Positions 12,576 through 24,609 of a stretch of 64,000 nucleotides of DNA are shown piece after piece (the stretch's first letter is position 1; each line of letters begins with the position of its first letter). Under the pieces are notes generated by a model, which saw only the letters and a list, made by a program, of their open reading frames with translations, ran no database searches and was not told where the DNA came from. Source of the DNA: Symsagittifera roscoffensis (lineage: Eukaryota > Xenacoelomorpha > Acoela > Convolutidae). Position numbers and translations under genes: made by a program. The stretch is taken from positions 30,680,141 to 30,744,140 of the forward strand of contig NC_087071.1 in NCBI RefSeq assembly GCF_963678635.1, written 5' to 3'.

Positions 12576-13800
12576 TCTCAGTGAAATTCGATAACGACAT
12601 TATATCCGAATTTCATCAGATGTTACTCACACAGTACCAGGGAGAGCTAAAACTATCTTCATACCCGCTAGTAATTACGGACCACTTTTCAAGCAACTTA
12701 TTGGAGTGATGACAGACGAAGATAAAAACCTCAAAGATGTAAAGAAGGCGGTGGAAGAAGGTAGACCACTGGATAGTCTCGGGCCGTACTTGAAGACCTT
12801 CCAACTGGATGTTCATGTGAAGGAAGGAATATTATTTAACGACATCAAAATGATCGTACCAGCAGCCTTCAGACCTCCATTCATTACACTGTTGCACGAG
12901 ACCCATCCAGAAAAGTTCAGGATGAAACAAGGGGGCGGAGAATATGTGGTGGTCGCACTTATACCAAAAAATTTACCACCACGGGGAAAAATCGTTTGTG
13001 CTCAGCGTATAAAATCTGGTAAGAACCTTAAAGTCATTCAGACTTGAATAATACGGAGACATTGCCGGATCTATCGATCAAATAAAATTGGATTTTGCAG
13101 GCCCATCTACTTTTTTTTAGATAGATTAATAATTTTTTTTCGGCTAAGGTAGTAAATAACACTTCAGCTTTTTCGATACTCTCATTTATGATGGACTAAT
13201 GCAACCTTCATGGATTCCTGAAGTCAATCAGAGTAGACCATGGATCGTGCTTTCCTTCTAATGAATTCAAAAAATTCTGCGAGAAGAACAACATAAGTCT
13301 AATTTTATGTAAGGTCGGAGATCATAAATCTGTCGGAGCCATAGAACGTCTCATTTATACTGTCAAAGCAAAAATTTTTGTTTAACGAACTCAAACCGAC
13401 TTTAAACGCGGCGATTGAGAAAATCAGTTGGAAACTTCTTTGAACGAAACAATCATCTATTGAACGTTCAACTTTTTGAAAATTTTTTAAAAGATCACCC
13501 AATACCTTCTGGAAATCCCTAGTCTCACACGCTATTGATTTGGATAATGGGAAGTCAATAATGTCGAAAGAGAGAAACCAGGACTGGGGATCAAACAATA
13601 GCACAGAAGAAGGATACCGGGAGGAAACTATACCAGAAAACTGAGGATATGAGAGCGATCCAACGGACAAAACAGATCAAATAGTACCGAGAGCGTCAGC
13701 TCTTGAATCCCTTCAGTCAAGGAGCTAATTTTAACAGAAAGACAGTGAACAGAAAAGAACGCCAATCGTACTGTAAACACTTTGGCGGAAAACGTATCTC
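12576..13800 (+). pseudogene. Gypsy integrase remnant with core residues (unit 2)
   Basis: The N-terminal region matches unit 1 (LLHETHPEKFRMK near 12890). The catalytic core continues: DFAGPSTF near 13090, then SIRVDHGSCFPSNEF near 13225, which supplies the second Asp, and KSVGAIERLIYTVK near 13330, which supplies the catalytic Glu. A stop near 13120 and others further on kill the frame. The tail NPFSQGANFNRK starts near 13703. This copy is the best witness in the window to the ancestral integrase. Confidence 0.65.
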
Positions 13801-13827
13801 AGACATAAAACACAAGGTAACCCTAGA

Positions 13828-16640
13828 TAACGGCCACGTACTACGAAAATCGGGCCTCGTTTTCAAAAAAATCCAACCATGTGTCCTTAATAAATTTTCG
13901 TCCGTCCCGAATACTTTAGTTACTATTGACTTTAATTACTATATTGATATAGCAGAAAAGAAAAAGAGAAACGCTTCTTTGAAAAGAAAGGACTCTTATG
14001 AAGCAGATCCCACAGTCTCAAACAAATAATCGGGCTCCAAATCGACTAAAAAGATGAAAACAAATGTTTCCAACACCAAAAGTTTCTGTTTCGTTAAGTC
14101 AGACTTATCTCAGTGCTAGATTTAGACAATTGGAGCAACTTTTTAGAAGACTATCCACCGACTCTGGGTTTAACTCAAATTCTCAGTCTTTCATTTGTGA
14201 AAGTGCTTTAGATCATTCAAGACGAGTACTACCCTCGGCCTACTCAGCATCAACTTCGGGCAGAAGCGAAAACCCATTCGCAACTGAGAGTTCTCGCGAG
14301 AAGCCAACCTAGGTAGGAACAGAATATCCCTCATGCAGCTCGTCTAGTCTGAGGAAGAACCCAGGCCCCCATAATTTTTTGGAGAGAGGCAATTCATCGA
14401 GTAAGTGTCACCATTGCTTGCAATAATAGACGTAGCGGACTCGGCAGAGGAAACTTTGATCACATTTTCATCAAACAACAGATGTCAGGCTTCCAAGACT
14501 TACAAGTCACCCTCGGCATTCTTGACACCTCTGGAAAATATCTCACCAAGACCAACCCTAGTGGCCGAAACGACTCAAGGCTCTCATTCGACCACATTTT
14601 CAATGGACGCGAAACTCGCGGTTTTATGCTCACTGATGGAAGAAATACCATTGAAGAACAAAAACGTTGTGGGGAGCAATGTTTCGTCATTATTAGATAC
14701 GGAAATTAGTGCAGATGCGGGACTCGGGTCTTTTCCACCAATCATTTAACTCAACAGTTTAAACTCTCAAAATTTTTTTAGATTGATTGTGTACCATGTT
14801 GTACTTGATTTACTTTTAGCTTATACATTACAATTTGCTAAGTTCTTAATACGTTCATTTCATTTTTTAATCTTAGCGGACATACTAGTTAGTCCTCGGT
14901 TGACCGAACTTTTTTGCAATAGTCACTTTTAATTTTATGATTTTTTAATTTGTTTATAGTATACATAACCCCAATTGTACAAAGCATTTATTTTTACTCG
15001 TCTTCGTTAATTTTCCTTTGTTGTATATATCTGTATCAAATTGTAGGTAGCCTGTAAATGTTATCCCATATTCATCTCGCGCTCATGTGTATATTCTCTG
15101 GTAAAATCCATTGGTGCTGAAAGTTGATTGTTTTTGTTTCAAACTTCGGATCCCGTGGGGTGAAGGAAGAATTTAGTAGATGTGTGTTTTTGGCTACTTA
15201 GTAGAAGAGCAGATATGAACTTTTCCTTCATTGGGGAAGGTTGTGATTGTGTGTTTTAATGTAGTACCCTTGACCTCTAACAACTAATTAGTAACAAGTC
15301 ATTTGTGCTTTATACGAAGTCCAGTGGACATCGCGTCATTGTTTTTCTATTTAGACAACAGTCAGTTTTAATTCAACACAATTACTTTTATTCTTTTAAA
15401 TTAGCTGAGTTAGCTTCAGTGTACCAGTGGTCTTTGAACACTTCTGATTAGATCTGTTTGAACTTTTGTTCGTTGACTTTTTTTACAGATTAAATGAATA
15501 TTTCAAACATTTTTTTTTTGATAAATTTTCAGCTGCATTCGTTTTGGATAAGTAAATAAAAAGATGTTTGAGATCTTATTTGTGTATCCGACTTTAGGTG
15601 GTCGAATTATGCATCGAATGTATAGAAGACCGTTGTGTCCGCTCTCGTTTTTGTTTATTGAACGATATCCGCTGTCGATTAGAAGTCGAATGATGAGAGT
15701 ACCAAATTTGCACTATTTTCACGGTTTACTGGACATTTTCAGGTTTTTTTTGATTCCTGAAATTTATTTTAAAGGAGTTTTTTTGTCCTTTATTGTATAA
15801 AAGTTTTTAAAAACGATCTGAAATTTTTGAATGTGCTTTCACACATTTTATTCCTTTTATGAAAGCATTCAAGTGTATATGCACATTTTGAGTTCAATTC
15901 GAAATCATCTGAAAATAAATTGCATTCTCCAAACACAAGCGTGACAAGGCGCGAACAGAAAAAGTGAACAATTCTAGTTTCGAGAAGAAAATTTCTCTTT
16001 TAGGTTTTCTAGCGGTTGAAAACTTTGTCTATTGATCCAGTTTTCTCAGATTGAATCAACATTATCAAAAAAGTGTCAATAATGAAATCATCTTGAAGTT
16101 TAGACAGGGTCAAGCCCATATTTTCTATGCTTCAAAACTCAAACACTTAAGTTGTTTTTTTAAAGTAGGGTGTCTCGTTTCCTTCCGTTCTTTGACTCTT
16201 TTCTAACCGTCTAATGGCGATAAAAAATCAGTTTGATATGCTACTTTTTATCTTCCGGCAAAAATTTTCCTTTGTTTGTAAGAGAGATCTAAATAATATC
16301 TCCTATTTTGAGATGAAGTTTATTTTTGTGGAAAAAAGTCATGAGAAAATTAGTTATTTTGTAGGTAATGTGACACTCAATTATTGACCTTGGTCGACTC
16401 TTGTACCAACCCTAATCAATTCTTAGTAGTTCAGCTGAGTTTTTGTCGATCAAAATAACTTGGAGCGAAAAGAAAAAATTTGGACATTCGTAGGAGGCGA
16501 CACATAATTTGACCTCTTCAACAGCCTACCCGGGTTGACAAAAACGCTAGTCATGCAACTTCACACTTGTGAAACTAGCAGTTCACACTTTCACAAACTT
16601 AAGCAATTTTTGCAGTGGTAATTTGTGTGACGAGGCCTTT
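13828..16640 (+). repeat. Gypsy array unit 3, truncated
   Basis: Only the 3' coding tail and the non-coding region of the unit are present. It follows units 1 and 2 to about 16640 and then enters unrelated sequence beginning tgttgttgtatgc, just before the point where the other units continue into a leader-like block and gag. The break marks the right edge of the array. It has more private substitutions in its distal half (for example 16140-16180) than the other two units have relative to each other. Confidence 0.75.
14064..14749 (+). pseudogene. 3' coding remnant of the Gypsy unit (unit 3)
   Basis: This is the third copy of the post-integrase open stretches (14064-14312 and 14405-14749). In this unit the second stretch is open for 114 residues, longer than in units 1 and 2 (75 residues), because a stop in the other units is replaced. 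The function is not recognised. Confidence 0.35.
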
Positions 16641-18150
16641 TTTGTTGTTGTATGCAATTTTCTACTTATGTTTTTTGAGTTTCAAGTGTTTTTTGGGTTT
16701 CACTTTCAGTTTTGTGTTGGGTTTTAAATACGATGGTCAAAGAAATTCTCATAGAGAAAAGCAACAAGTTGAGTGGCAACAGTCCCACATTTTAGCTGCA
16801 TTGTGAGATTTAACATTTATGTTAATACAGTAATTTCTCGAAAAAACATCTGAAAAATTGAAAACTTTTTGGGCACGGCTGAAAAGCTTCTTTTTGAAAC
16901 AAGTAGTTTGTGTACTCGATGAGCTGTTTTTTTTAACATTTAAAAAATTATTTCACTATTTAAAACAAAGAAAATTTTTGTTTGGAAAAAAACACCTATT
17001 CTAATTTTAGTTACTTTTGTGCGAAAAGAGTGTGGCTGGACTACGTAATATACATAAAAATTTGTTTATTAAGCAATATATATTTTTTCGAAGTTTGGGT
17101 GTTTGTGCCTAGATATTTTTGAGACTTAAAACAATAAGCTAAAAAATTTTTCCAGTTCTTGATTTTTTTGAAAAATTTCTGCAAAAAGAAAAAAGAATGT
17201 AACCTTTTTCTGAGTTTTTTTGTCCCCAAAATCTATTTTATTCAAGCAAGGCTCATTTTCTTTCAACTATGGAATAAAGAGATGGAAGATTTGTGCTCAG
17301 GGTGGTTTTTTGTTCTCCAGACAATTTTCTACGTACTAACGGACTTCTTGACACCATCTGAAAAATCTTGCTGTCTCGAGCTGTAAATTAAAAAGCCATT
17401 TCACTTGTGAGTAAAGTTATGGGGTTTCAAGTGTTGCTAATTTGGCCCATAAAGGACAAATTTGAGCGTTGTTTTTTGTACTATTAGTGGATGAGCGGAG
17501 ATATAACCCGCGTGAGAAGTTGTTTGAAAAAGAAGGGAGGGATGTTATTTAGACTAATTAAAACGTTGCTTCATGGAAGTGTTTTACAATCTTTACATAG
17601 CGTGAAGGGGACTTTTTTTAAAAGAAATGTATTTTTTTCCCTTTTTTGAAAATTCATCAATTTTTTCAAAATAAAATCTACTTCATAAACCTTAAAATAC
17701 AGTCGGAACTTTCAAGGCTTCGCTCTAATACTAGCAGTCTTGTTTTTCTAATTTTGAGGAAAGCGATAAATAAATATGCTCAGGGTGGTTTTAATTATTT
17801 AGACAAAATTCGAAAAAAATATTTACTCCTTGTAGCAATCAGTACCTGAATCTCAGTGGAGTGAGTTGGGTGTGAACAAAACAATGGTAATCTAACAGGA
17901 GTCGGACTAAACTGCTCATTTCAAGTTTACACGTGTCGATGTTTATGCATTAAAAAGAAAACGTTCCATATTGAATTGAGGCATAGCTATATGGTCTTTT
18001 AATTTCCTTTCCTGTTCAAAATTTTAGCTTTTCATATATTTTCAATTTTAACTTTGCAAAAATTATTCCAGACGATTTTCAGGACAGATCAGTATTGTTT
18101 CTACTCCGTCGAGTTTTAAGATAATGATAGTTTTTATTCTGATTTTAGGA
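16641..18150. other. AT-rich non-coding region
   Basis: No convincing gene is visible. Scattered short motifs such as gctcagggtggttttt (near 17300 and 17780) match a motif found in reverse at the foldback element near 21560 (gctcggggtgggttttt), so old fragments of that repeat family are probably present. Open frames of 60-75 codons here are low-complexity Phe/Lys/Leu peptides and look random. Confidence 0.5.
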
Positions 18151-18172
18151 TTAGTTCGGAGCCTTGAAAGCC

Positions 18173-18301
18173 ATGCAAAAGCTTTATTCTCAGACCTTGT
18201 CGGTGATTTTGATTGGATTTCTTGTGTTTCCAGTTTATTGCTATAACTCTATCAAATGCGGGTCAAAAAACCAGTGTTATTGCAGACCAGTTTCAAATTC
18301 G
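18173..18301 (+). CDS. Host gene exon 1: signal peptide of a secreted Cys-containing protein
   Basis: An ATG at 18173 opens 43 codons: a basic start MQKLYSQ, a hydrophobic core SVILIGFLVFPVYC typical of a signal peptide, then YNSIKCGSKNQCYC. The exon ends at 18301 with a consensus donor (tcg|gtaagt), phase 0. Upstream, tttttattctgattttag resembles a 3' splice site, so a 5' UTR exon may exist. The next candidate exon starts in phase 0 at 22094. The protein would be secreted or extracellular. The exon assignment is an inference from splice consensus and phase, without transcript support. Confidence 0.5.
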
Positions 18302-20880
18302 GTAAGTTTTACAGAGATTCGAACTTCCAAACATCATCTCAATTTCACCTCAAAATGATTGTGAACTATGCTCGTCTTTCATCTTAAAAATAAGCAAAAT
18401 CAATGGTTTATTTGAGATTTTAGGTGAATAGCCTATGAACTTGGGAAATATACAGGGTATTTCTCAAGCTACCACCTGTTGTTGCCTTTTTTTGACGAAG
18501 TTCTTATGACCTTTGTGACCTTTGAAACACAAAATAACTTAATCCATATGCAATGTAAGTGAATTTTCTTCATCACGCTCATGTCAAAAAACCTACCTTA
18601 CAATTTGGTTAGAAGTTTTAGTAGTCAAATCTTGCGTAATCCAAAAATTAAAATATACAACGAAATTGACTCTGAACTTAATTTGAAAAGTGCTGTAGTT
18701 AACTTTGCAGCTAATAAATTAAAATTTTTAAAACAAATTAGCATTGACAATTGTGAAATTTCTTTTTTTTTGACAAAATTGGTATCACAGTTGAGTGACA
18801 TCAGTCATTCACAAACTCAAACCGTATACTTATAGGAAAATCGACAATACTGAGTTTTCGAAATGTTTGATTACCGAAAACATTTTACCGAATATATTTT
18901 TGTATTATCGAATTTATTCAGTGGAGTTAAGTTTCCAAGGCTCAAAATAAGCACAAACAAGCTATCTTAAACCTGTTCGTTTGCTTCACTCGCTCTAAAT
19001 TAGACAAAAAATAATAATTTCGAACCTGTATTTCTCGACATAGGAAATTAATTAGAGTATTTTGTTTTGTCGTCCGACTGAAAGGGCTTCTTATCAGATA
19101 TCACTTAACTCAATTCAATGACTTTTGTAGCACCTATTTTTGCCTGAAAAAAGAACAAAAAAACTAAAACACCCGAATTCAAATTTACTCCCCTTTTTCA
19201 ATAGTCGGAACAATTACAAGAAATTTTTTTTTTCACCTGGAACTTTTAGGGTATATATTTCCAATTTTGTGATTATTAATTTTGTTCCTATATCACAGGT
19301 TAAGTGTACCAAATTGGCCCAATTGGCTATCTAAAAAACCCCATAACGCTACTAAATATAGATGACATAATTTTTTAAATTTGAACTCAGGACAACAATA
19401 ATTGTGGAAGAAAAAATCCCATCAAAACGAGCTTGTTAAAAATCGAAATTTTTCTGGAGAAAAAACATATATCATTATTTTCTTAGAAAATATAAGTACA
19501 TAAACTTGGTTCAGACCAAGTTAAATTGGGGGAAGAGCCATGTTGAAAGAATTTAGCTGTGATACAATTAAGCACCAAACCGCGAAGAAAAACAATATTC
19601 GTCATCCTAAAGGAAGATAACGAACGGGAAAAAAAGCCGCAATTGATATGCAAGGATCAAAACTGGCGGATCCAAAGAAAGAAATTAGAGACAAAGTCGC
19701 TCAAAAATCCAGAGATCTTGTCTGAAAACATCAAGTCCAACAGCTGCCAATCACGACTGACAAGGCATCCTCCAGCTCAGCAAAAACTTATTAGCTTTGC
19801 TCAGATCCACAAAGAGTCATTCGCTACCGGAAATACAAGTGAGCTCACGGAAAGACAACGACTGCGAGCAGGGAAATCAAAAATGCGGGAGAAAAAGAAA
19901 AAATAAAACAGCCAAACACGATCTATACCGCTATAGTAATGTAAGAAGAATGCGTAGCAATCCGAAAACATATTTTGCTGCCAACTGTGATCAGCGGCTG
20001 ACAAAGAGATGAATAGAAAAACAGCACAACAGACTTTGTTCCCCTGCATTCCCGTGACCAAGCTCCATTACGTCCAATCTCGGCTGCGCAAGATCACAAA
20101 ATTGCAATGAAAAATGTACAAAGGAACGAAGTTAGCAAAAAATAGAGGATGATTCGGAAATTCATTTATTTTTATATACCACACGACCCCAAAGGAATGA
20201 CTTTAGGGAACGAAGCTAACATAAAAACAAAGAGGAGTAGAGTATGAATGAATATCTTCAATATAAACAGTCCATGTTTTCTAAGAACTCACGCATTGGC
20301 AAAATCAACAACAGATAAGCCTATTTTCTGCTCTGAGCAAAAAAATACCAGTTTTGGTTTTATTTAGACAGTTTTATGTTGTTTTTATCGATTTTGGTCT
20401 TTTCAAGAGAACAAGACACGTAACAAAGTTTTTTTCATTTCGCAATTTTTTCTAAAAAAATTGAAACGAAATTACAATGCATTTTATAGGTATAAAATTT
20501 GTATAAAATAAAATGTGTATATAATCAGTATAGAATTTTTATAAAGTCTGTATATAATATCTACCAAAAATGCACTTTAAAATGGATTTTGGTCACTATC
20601 GAATCGGTTAAAATAAGTATAAATTGCAATCAATTGTAATCGATTTGATAGTGAAACAAGACTGCTCGTAACAGGGCGAAACCCTGAATGTTCCAACTGC
20701 CTTTTAAGGTTTATGGAGCAGTAATAACATAAAAAAATTAAATGAAAAAAATAAAACGAAATTTTTTTTCTTCTAAAATTTAAAATTTTTAAGAAAATCA
20801 TTCCCCCACACGCCATATAAAGTACAAAAGGAGAGATTTCGCTCCTTGAAACAAATCAATTATGGCAGATAAGCTTCGTT
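18302..20880. other. Intronic non-coding region with diverged repeats
   Basis: No certain gene. The stretch 19200-19470 resembles, in diverged form, an arm of the foldback element at 20881-21829 (shared words such as ccaaattggccc, aggacaacaataa, and a final agaaaaaac). A purine-rich stretch near 19560-20000 holds overlapping 115- and 71-codon open frames with Lys/Arg-rich, unrecognised products. It could be a degraded element. Short TATA-rich repeats lie at 20455-20570. Confidence 0.45.
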
Positions 20881-21829
20881 CAACCAATTTGGAACAATTT
20901 CTAAGACGGAATAAATCTCCGCTTACGTGTTAATAGCGCGCAGTATATCGCGCGTTAATTGTCCCAAATTGGTCAAAATGACCAAAATGGCAATCTTTAA
21001 ACCCCTATAACTCTACGAAAAATGATCAAGTGAAATATCTTTTCAAAATTAGGCTCAGAACAACAATAGCTTTTGAATGATTTAAAAGAAGTTCGTCAAA
21101 AATGGCTAGTTAAACAGTCGAAATTTGTCTGAAGAAAAAAACCCACCCCGAGCACAAGTATTCCGTCACTTTCGTATCGAAAGTCGGAGCAAAAAGTCCA
21201 TTATTTAGTGCATAAAGTCAAACTTGCTTGTTGAACTGTAGACTTTAGTTGCGATAATCGATTGCAATCTTAGTTTTGCCAATGCGGGCTCCACCAACTA
21301 TCGGTGGAGGCAAAAAAATCAACAAATTAGGCAGAGGAAAAAAGAACACCTGAGACATCATTTCTAATTCCTTGAGACCTGCTTACGTCAGTCTTGATTC
21401 TGAAAACACCTCGTTGCTTTTATCATCATACAGTGCTAATTCGAGTTACGTAATGAGATATACGGTACTTGTGCAAGATTCTACATATAACTTTTAAAAA
21501 TTTCAGCCAATTAGTCTGTTGTTGTTCCGACTTTCGATACAAAAGTAACGTAATATTAGTGCTCGGGGTGGGTTTTTTTTTCTTCAGGCAAATGTCGACT
21601 TTTTAACTAGCCATTTTTGATGAAATTTTTAAAATATCATTCAAAAGTTATTGTTGTCCTGAGCTTCTAAATTTGAAAAGATAGTTTACCTATGATCTTT
21701 TTTCGTAAAATATTGAGGATAAAAGATTGCCATTTTGGCCGATTTGTGACAATTAAGGCGCGATAAATTTCCGCTCTATTAATGCGTAAGTGGATATTTA
21801 ATCCGTCTTAGAAGTCGTTCCAAATTGGA
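20881..21829. mobile_element. Foldback (inverted-repeat) nonautonomous element
   Basis: Two arms of about 310 bp, 20881-21193 and 21521-21829, are reverse complements with moderate divergence. The left arm starts caaccaatttggaac and the right arm ends gttccaaattgg. Both contain a match to gctcggggtgggttttt, to aaatggcaatctttaaac and to ccgctta-gtgttaatag. The central 330 bp has no coding potential. The structure is that of a foldback or long-TIR MITE. Further single arms occur at 22861-23130 and more weakly at 19200-19470. No clear target duplication is visible. Confidence 0.6.
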
Positions 21830-22093
21830 CCTGCAAACGGCTTTGTAGTCTTTAACCGCTTCTTATCAACTTTGTCTGGAGAATTAATAGGGGGGTTTCT
21901 GATAGAATATTCACTTTTTAATCAAAATTTTCGGCTAATTTAAATAATTTTAGTTTCGCCCAATATATTTTTTGCCTAAATTATACAGTCCCCATTTACA
22001 TTGCGAATGTACTTCAACTTAATCTAGAATCTTTCATTCATTCTACTAGTTTCTTTCATTCAAACTGTAGAAAAAAAACTATAGTCTTTTTAG

Positions 22094-22232
22094 GACATGT
22101 CAGGAAGTTATATTCTGGAGGCTTGCAGCGTAACTAAAACAAGTAAACTATGGGACGCCTGTTTAACTGCCACAGAGTCACCAGTGGACAAATACGATAA
22201 AATGGTTGGATGGAAATTTGGAGAAGGAAAAA
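22094..22232 (+). CDS. Host gene exon 2 (candidate)
   Basis: The stretch is open between an acceptor (cttttttag, 22085-22093) and a consensus donor (aaaaa|gtaagt, 22232/22233). Read in phase 0 from exon 1 it encodes 46 codons with well-mixed composition (for example SYILEACSVTKTSKLWDACL and VDKYDKMVGWKFGEGK). GC content and residue mix differ from the flanking AT-rich DNA. It ends in phase 1, matching the required phase of the next candidate exon. No domain is recognised. Confidence 0.5.
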
Positions 22233-24008
22233 GTAAGTAGGTTTTTTCAAGAGTTTTTTTTCTTTTCTCATTAGCTTAGATATTGTTTTTTTCTTAAATG
22301 TTATCCACTGATACAGTACTTAACTGCATTTCAAAAAATTGTCAACAATTGATAAAATTCTGCAATTATAACAATGCTTGTCTACGTTAAAATGATATTT
22401 AAATATTGCTTATAGGTCTACCAATTATAGGTCTACCAACGCAAATTGCATTTAACACTCAACTTGACTATTATATCAAAATCACCAAAACAATTTAAAT
22501 GCTTTTATACGGAAAAATTGAAAATTTTTTGTTCAGCTAATTAAAAAGAATAATTTAGCAAGTATCTAGAATCAATTTATATCATAGTTTTTGGAAACTG
22601 GTGGTGATATGACTTTAGATTCTATTAATGAACACTGCAAGTTCAACTGAAAGCTAGATCACAAACAAGTTTGTTCGTCTCAAGTAGATTTCTTGATTGT
22701 TCCGACTTCCTACAAGGTAGTCTATGGAGTAGTGCTTGCATTGAAAACTGATGAAAAAAATCAAATTTTTTTGTTGGAACTCATTGCCTTACAGTTTTTG
22801 AAGAGAACAAAACAATATATTTTGCATAGAGAAAAAGATTAAATTAACCAAATAGCATGCCTAAATTCAAATTGGAAAGGTTTTTAAGATGGGTTGTTTC
22901 TCCGCTTAGGTGTTAATAAAACAAAAAAAGGTTAATTGTCCAGAATTAACCAAATTTGATGTTACAACCCTATGAACTTACAAAAAAAATAATCACTGAT
23001 GAAGTTTTTTTTAAAAAAAAAATTGGCAACCATAACTTTCGATTGATAGCAAAAAAATACCGTTAAAAACTGCTAGTTCGAAAATTGAAAATTCAACTGG
23101 AGAAACAAAAACCACCCTAGGCCCAAATATTCCGTCCAGTAATAATACACAAATGAAATATAAAGGTATTTATCAGACGAAGTTATTTGGCTGATTACGC
23201 ATTTTTCATCCGACTTTAAAATAAAGTGATAATTGTTTATGCTTGGGATATTTTTATAATTCAGATAAAAAAAATCTAAATTTCAAGAATTCAAAAACCT
23301 TGAGTTTGAAAAAAAAAGTTGCCAAAGAAAAATTACATTGAGCACAAAAAATGTCAATTTCTACAAAATTATGAGAACTAAACTAAAAAACTTCTTATTC
23401 TTCTCATCATTGATCTTCAACTCGAGACCGAAAAGTAGCTGACATTATTTTTTTTTCTTATTGTAGGCCAAACGGCAGCTAAGGCGATTACTTTTTGTTA
23501 TGTTTTTTTTTTGCAGATGAGAAATTGCTGATTTTTGTTCGCAGAAATTTATATTTATTCAAAATTGATTTGTTGGCGTATTTTTTTGACATAAAGATTG
23601 CAGACGCAATATTAGTTGATATGTTTTACTTTTCGTTTTGTGGCTGTCGAAAAGATATATTAGGAAATCATAATGTTTTTTTTTCAATTTGGTGCAGTTA
23701 AAAATATTAATGGCTCGCATTTGATAGTTTTTGACAAGTCAGTTAAAAATTTTAGTAGAGATTTATAAATAAGCATGAAACTCGAATTTCCGCTTCCTAA
23801 GTTCACTGTGAAGCAAAAAGGCTAATAGTAAGTTCTTTTATGACACTTGCGTCACATTTTAGAAAAAAAATTTTTTAGGTAAAGTTCGGCAATACATAGG
23901 AAAAGCATACAAGGAGAAGCAAAATGATTTCCTAGAAGCCCTATAGTTTTTTGACTCGCGTAACAAGGGAAAATAAAAAATAGTAAAGAAATTGTATCTA
24001 CTTTTTAG
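22233..24008. other. Intronic AT-rich region with a foldback arm
   Basis: The stretch 22861-23130 is a diverged single arm of the foldback family described at 20881-21829: ccgcttaggtgttaataaaac, tacaaccctatgaactta and a final aaaaccacccta can be aligned. The remainder is A/T-rich with no gene I can support. Confidence 0.5.
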
Positions 24009-24113
24009 GTAACATTCCAGGTGAAGAAATTCTAATCGATGAGCCAAGAGTTACGAAAATTGATGACTTTTTTCGAATCTACACTGAAAATTGGCAGACA
24101 ACACGCAATCCAA
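24009..24113 (+). CDS. Host gene exon 3 (candidate)
   Basis: This is an open stretch of 105 bp between an acceptor ctttttag (24001-24008) and a donor ccaa|gttagt. In the phase left by exon 2 it encodes NIPGEEILIDEPRVTKIDDF and FRIYTENWQTTRNP without a stop, and ends in phase 1. Polinton E1 inserted about 500 bp downstream, so it lies in the intron between this exon and the candidate exon at 52097. No known domain is visible in this piece. Confidence 0.5.
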
Positions 24114-24603
24114 GTTAGTACAAAAGTAAATGGTATTTAGTTATTGTGTAAGAAAATTTTTGAAATCAAAAAACTGAAAAATGAAAATGTGCGATTACTT
24201 TTGCGGGTCATTTTCATGAAATTAACCACAACAATATCTCATGATAAACAAACTGAAGAATTTTTTGTTTCTACTTCATCTTTTCAAAAGTCGTCAAATA
24301 AAAAAAAATGATAAAAAAATATTAAATTGGTTTTTTTTGACAACAAAGGTTTATAAAAGATCTGAAAAAAAATGAACTGAGCAGAGTTGTTTTTTAAAAA
24401 CGGTTTTTGAATTTAACTTTTTTTGATATCGATTTTTGAAATTATCCGAAAAATTAAATCGATATGAAAAAATGAGAGGGCGAGGTGTTTGTATTTAATA
24501 GGGAAGACAAAAAGTACACTGTTTTAGGCAATGTAACGGATAATAACATTCAAGTTTCAAATCATTAATTCACAAACAAGTCTTACTTTTTTAAAAGGAG
24601 TTT

Positions 24604-24609
24604 CCACCC
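24604..24609. repeat. Target-site duplication, left (CCACCC)
   Basis: The 6 bp immediately before the first base of Polinton E1 are identical to the 6 bp immediately after its last base (42912-42917). Six-bp duplications are characteristic of Polinton/Maverick integration by a retroviral-type integrase. Confidence 0.92.

Larger units (their letters stand above)
6753..13827 (+). repeat. Gypsy array unit 2
   Basis: This is a 7.08-kb repeat unit aligned to unit 1 almost end to end. It is longer because it keeps about 390 bp of the integrase core (roughly 13110-13500). One of its leader-like blocks is partly deleted near 8210, where ccttgacctgtagtacatcgcg replaces the longer unit 1 sequence. Small indels in homopolymers distinguish it from unit 1. 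Stretch 7692-9693 contains no gene. Confidence 0.8.
1..16640 (+). mobile_element. Tandem array of a degenerate Ty3/Gypsy-like retrotransposon
   Basis: The sequence at position 1 recurs at 6753 and at 13828, giving three head-to-tail copies that are nearly identical over kilobases. Each complete unit reads, left to right: a 3' coding tail, a long non-coding region, a gag-like start, a CCHC zinc knuckle, a protease-like motif, reverse transcriptase, RNase H and integrase. All reading frames are interrupted. Many interruptions sit at the same places in all units, so the array probably grew by tandem duplication or LTR recombination of an element that was already dead. The array begins before the window. 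Homology to units 1 and 2 stops sharply near 16640, after the shared motif gaggcctttt. Confidence 0.85.

Noticed and set aside
19559-20012. Overlapping 115- and 71-codon Lys/Arg-rich open frames as host genes
   Set aside because: No domain, no splice signals in agreement, and purine-rich composition that favours open frames. Left as unexplained sequence.
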